Assembly: GCA_903862935.1 (NCBI GenBank)
Contig: CAIOZY010000028.1
Location: 1 to 64,000 of the forward strand
DNA from: an uncultured Opitutaceae bacterium
Lineage (GTDB): Bacteria; Verrucomicrobiota; Verrucomicrobiia; Opitutales; Opitutaceae
DNA: 64,000 bases
Direction of reading: 5' to 3'
Shown here: positions 61,753 through 64,000 of the stretch, piece after piece
Position numbering within the stretch: the first letter of the stretch is position 1
Layout of the letters: each line of letters begins with the position of its first letter
The notes under the pieces: model-generated
What the model was told of the DNA's origin: nothing
Database searches by the model: none
Seen by the model: the letters and a program-made list of their open reading frames with translations, nothing else
Program-made: the position numbers and the translations under genes

Positions 61753-63939
61753 ATGAAGCGCCTGCTCCCTCTGCTCGCATTTCTGCTGTCCTTCCCGGCA
61801 GCAGGAGCCCAATCACCATCACCGTCCCCTGCGGGACAGCCTCCCCAGCCCCAGTCGGATACGGTGGTCAAGCTCGGCAAGTTCGAAGTCAGCGCCTCGC
61901 AGCAGACCTACCTCAATTCGATAGACCGCAAGGTTTACAATGTCGGTATGGACATCCAGGGGTTGACCGGCAGCGCCGCGGACCTGCTCCAGAACATCCC
62001 CTCGGTCCAAGTCGACGTCGACGGCAACGTTAGCCTGCGGGGTGACGCAAATGTCCAGATCCTGCTCGACGGCCGTCCGACCGCTCTCATGGGGGCCAAC
62101 AGGGCCGATGCCCTCTCCCAGATGCCGGCCGATTCGATCGAGAGGGTCGAGGTGATCACAAACCCGTCGGCAATGTACAAGGCGGACGGCACCGCAGGAA
62201 TCATCAACATTGTCACAAAAAAAGGCCGCTCCGCGGAATTCTCAGGATCGGTCCACATCACTGCTGGCAACGGCCGCAGGTTCAGCGCCGCGGCGAGCGG
62301 GAGCCGAGACGTCGGGAAGGTGAAGCTCTACGGCCAGGTCACGCTCCGCCAGGACGACCGGATCCGTGTCGCGACGGACAAGCGGCAGTTCTCGGATCAG
62401 GCCTCGGGCCAGCCGGCCACCACGCAAACGGCGACAACCGAACACTCCAGGCCGCTCTACCGGATGGCAAACGGAGGAATCGATTTTTCGCCCACCAAGG
62501 CGGACAAGCTTGGCGAGAAGGTGACCTACAGTTACCGCACCTTCGACCGGCATTCGGCCGAACTGGACACCTCCTCCGTCGGCGGAACCGTCACCACCGT
62601 CTACGACCGGCTCCGCGAGGATCCGGAGTACGAGCGGGATGTGGAATCGAAGTCGACCTACAAGCACGACTTCGGAGACGAGGGTCATGCGTTGACGGCT
62701 GAATTCCGGGCCGAGCACCACACCGAGACCGAGAACAACCATTACGCCAACGTCTTCGGGTTGCCCGCTGCCCCGACCACCTACGACAACACCAAGATCT
62801 TCACCAACGAGCCCGGAACCGAGGCCACGGTCGAGTATTCGGACCCCCTGGGCAAGGACTCCAAGCTCGAGCTTGGGTACGACCGCTCGGACGACAAGAG
62901 CAACCAGGACCACTTCCGCAACTATTTGAATTCTCCGGGTTCCCTTTGGACAGTCGATACCTCGGTCACCAACCGCTTCGTCATGAGACAGACGGTTCAG
63001 GCCCTTTACGGCGCCTACTCCCGCGCACTCGGAAATCTCGGGATTGAGGCGGGATTCCGGTTTGAGCAGACCGGCCTGAACACCAACCAGGTGACCGCCG
63101 CGATCACCCACGACAGCCGCTACTACCGCCTCTACCCGAGTCTCCACCTCGCCTACACCCTCGGTCCGACCCAGCAGCTCCAGCTCAATTACAGCCACCG
63201 CGTGCGCCGGCCCGAGAGCGACGACCTGAACCCGTACCCCGAGTATCAGGACCCGTACAACCTCCGCGAGGGAAACCCCTACCTAAAGCCCCAGGAGACG
63301 CACTCGATTGAGGCGGGCTACCAGTACAAGAACGACGATACGACTTACCTCACCAGCCTCTTCTACAAGTACTCCTACAACGGCTTCACCACCGTCAGCC
63401 GTTTCCTCGATGCGACAACCCTCCTGACGACCGAGGAGAATCTCGCCAAGAACCAGTCCGGCGGGCTGGAGCTGAATGCCAACACCTCGCCGATCGACAA
63501 ACTGACCATCAACGCGAGCGGGGACCTGTTCTACAACCAGATCGACGCGAGCAATCTCGGCTACACCGTCAACCGCTCGACCTTCGCGTGGGACGGAAAA
63601 TTCAGCTGCGAATACGAATTCTCAAAGCGCACGATGGTGCAGCTCAACGCCAACTACACCGCCAGGCGGCTCACACCCCAGGGGTATCGCATGCCCACGT
63701 TCGTCTCAAACCTGGGACTGAAGCACGAACTCGCAAACCGGCGTGTCACGCTGATCCTCACGGTCTCAGATCTTTTCAACTCTCTACGAGAGGAGACCAG
63801 GCTCGACACGCCGACCCTCCGTGATGATTCGACGCGGAGGCGCAGTTCACGGATCGTCTTCGTGGGCTTTATCTACGCATTCGGAGCGTCCCCCAAGAAG
63901 CCCAACGGCGAGAGCCTCCAGTTTGACAATCAGCTCTGA
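61753..63939 (+). CDS. TonB-dependent outer-membrane receptor
   Basis: 728 residues from the ATG at 61753, which starts a signal peptide (MKRLLPLLAFLLSFPAAGA). A Pro/Ser-rich linker precedes VVKLGKFEVSASQQT. The plug domain contains QNIPSVQVDVDGNVSLRGDANVQILLDGRPTAL, ADSIERVEVITNPSAMYKADGTAGIINIVTKK. The rest is a beta barrel of the OMP_b-brl_3 type with YSHRVRRPESDDLNPYPEYQDPYNLREGNPYLKPQETHS. It ends in a beta strand (IVFVGFIYAF) and a 15-residue tail. The ligand is unknown. The much longer upstream frame lacks a signal and covers other genes. Confidence 0.85.
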   Translation: MKRLLPLLAFLLSFPAAGAQSPSPSPAGQPPQPQSDTVVKLGKFEVSASQQTYLNSIDRKVYNVGMDIQGLTGSAADLLQNIPSVQVDVDGNVSLRGDANVQILLDGRPTALMGANRADALSQMPADSIERVEVITNPSAMYKADGTAGIINIVTKKGRSAEFSGSVHITAGNGRRFSAAASGSRDVGKVKLYGQVTLRQDDRIRVATDKRQFSDQASGQPATTQTATTEHSRPLYRMANGGIDFSPTKADKLGEKVTYSYRTFDRHSAELDTSSVGGTVTTVYDRLREDPEYERDVESKSTYKHDFGDEGHALTAEFRAEHHTETENNHYANVFGLPAAPTTYDNTKIFTNEPGTEATVEYSDPLGKDSKLELGYDRSDDKSNQDHFRNYLNSPGSLWTVDTSVTNRFVMRQTVQALYGAYSRALGNLGIEAGFRFEQTGLNTNQVTAAITHDSRYYRLYPSLHLAYTLGPTQQLQLNYSHRVRRPESDDLNPYPEYQDPYNLREGNPYLKPQETHSIEAGYQYKNDDTTYLTSLFYKYSYNGFTTVSRFLDATTLLTTEENLAKNQSGGLELNANTSPIDKLTINASGDLFYNQIDASNLGYTVNRSTFAWDGKFSCEYEFSKRTMVQLNANYTARRLTPQGYRMPTFVSNLGLKHELANRRVTLILTVSDLFNSLREETRLDTPTLRDDSTRRRSSRIVFVGFIYAFGASPKKPNGESLQFDNQL

Positions 63940-64000
63940 GCGGGGCCGTCCGGACCCTTCAGGGAGATCTCCAGGAACCCCGGCTTCGGCATCGCCGCCT

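Overview
The window is a high-GC bacterial chromosome segment. The gene set points to a Gram-negative, rod-shaped, MEP-pathway bacterium with TonB-dependent receptors, TolB, MreBCD/PBP2, RseP, a 638-residue PurF and a large-type IspG. I infer Verrucomicrobiota, probably an Opitutales relative; no rRNA is present to confirm this.

Region 1 (1-24.6 kb) is accessory DNA, visibly less GC-rich and with more intergenic space than the rest. It opens with an ArsR-controlled cluster on the minus strand: ArsP-type permease, CxxC mini-thioredoxin, DGC-domain protein, exported thioredoxin and CcdA-like protein. A repeat-rich gap follows, then a cobalamin riboswitch and a corrinoid uptake and remodelling island: btuB-btuF-btuC-btuD-cobO-cobQ on the plus strand, with cbiZ-cbiB converging on it. 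Next come a Tat-exported glycosidase, a collapsed alpha-galactosidase pseudogene, a cupin, a beta-carbonic anhydrase, an HpsN-type dehydrogenase with its XRE-cupin regulator and a palindromic operator, two tandem PstS-like proteins without a transporter, an SDR and a VOC protein.

Region 2 (24.6-42.9 kb) is mostly core on the minus strand. It holds a large lipoprotein, a second sigma-70 factor, a TetR regulator with an operator, and an infA-xerD-purS-purQ-purL-purF-purM cluster. The plus strand carries tadA, sodA and mrp; tolB and rpmG are on the minus strand. Then come a fusion of a PTS EIIA domain, a PK_C-like domain and a diadenylate cyclase domain (a predicted c-di-AMP synthase), an orphan nuoA and a DUF362-like exported protein.

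Region 3 (42.9-64 kb) is core on the plus strand: dnaG-rpoD-tatA, mreB-mreC-mreD-mrdA, an MTAP-type phosphorylase (minus strand), cytochrome c, uppS-cdsA-dxr-rseP-ispG, an AT-rich segment with DnaA-box-like sites, dnaA, a lineage hypothetical and a large TonB-dependent receptor.

The most notable items are the EIIA/PK_C/DAC fusion, the riboswitch-headed corrinoid island with an extended CbiZ, the HpsN/XRE-cupin/operator unit, and the alpha-galactosidase gene reduced to its two ends. No tRNA, rRNA or CRISPR array was found.
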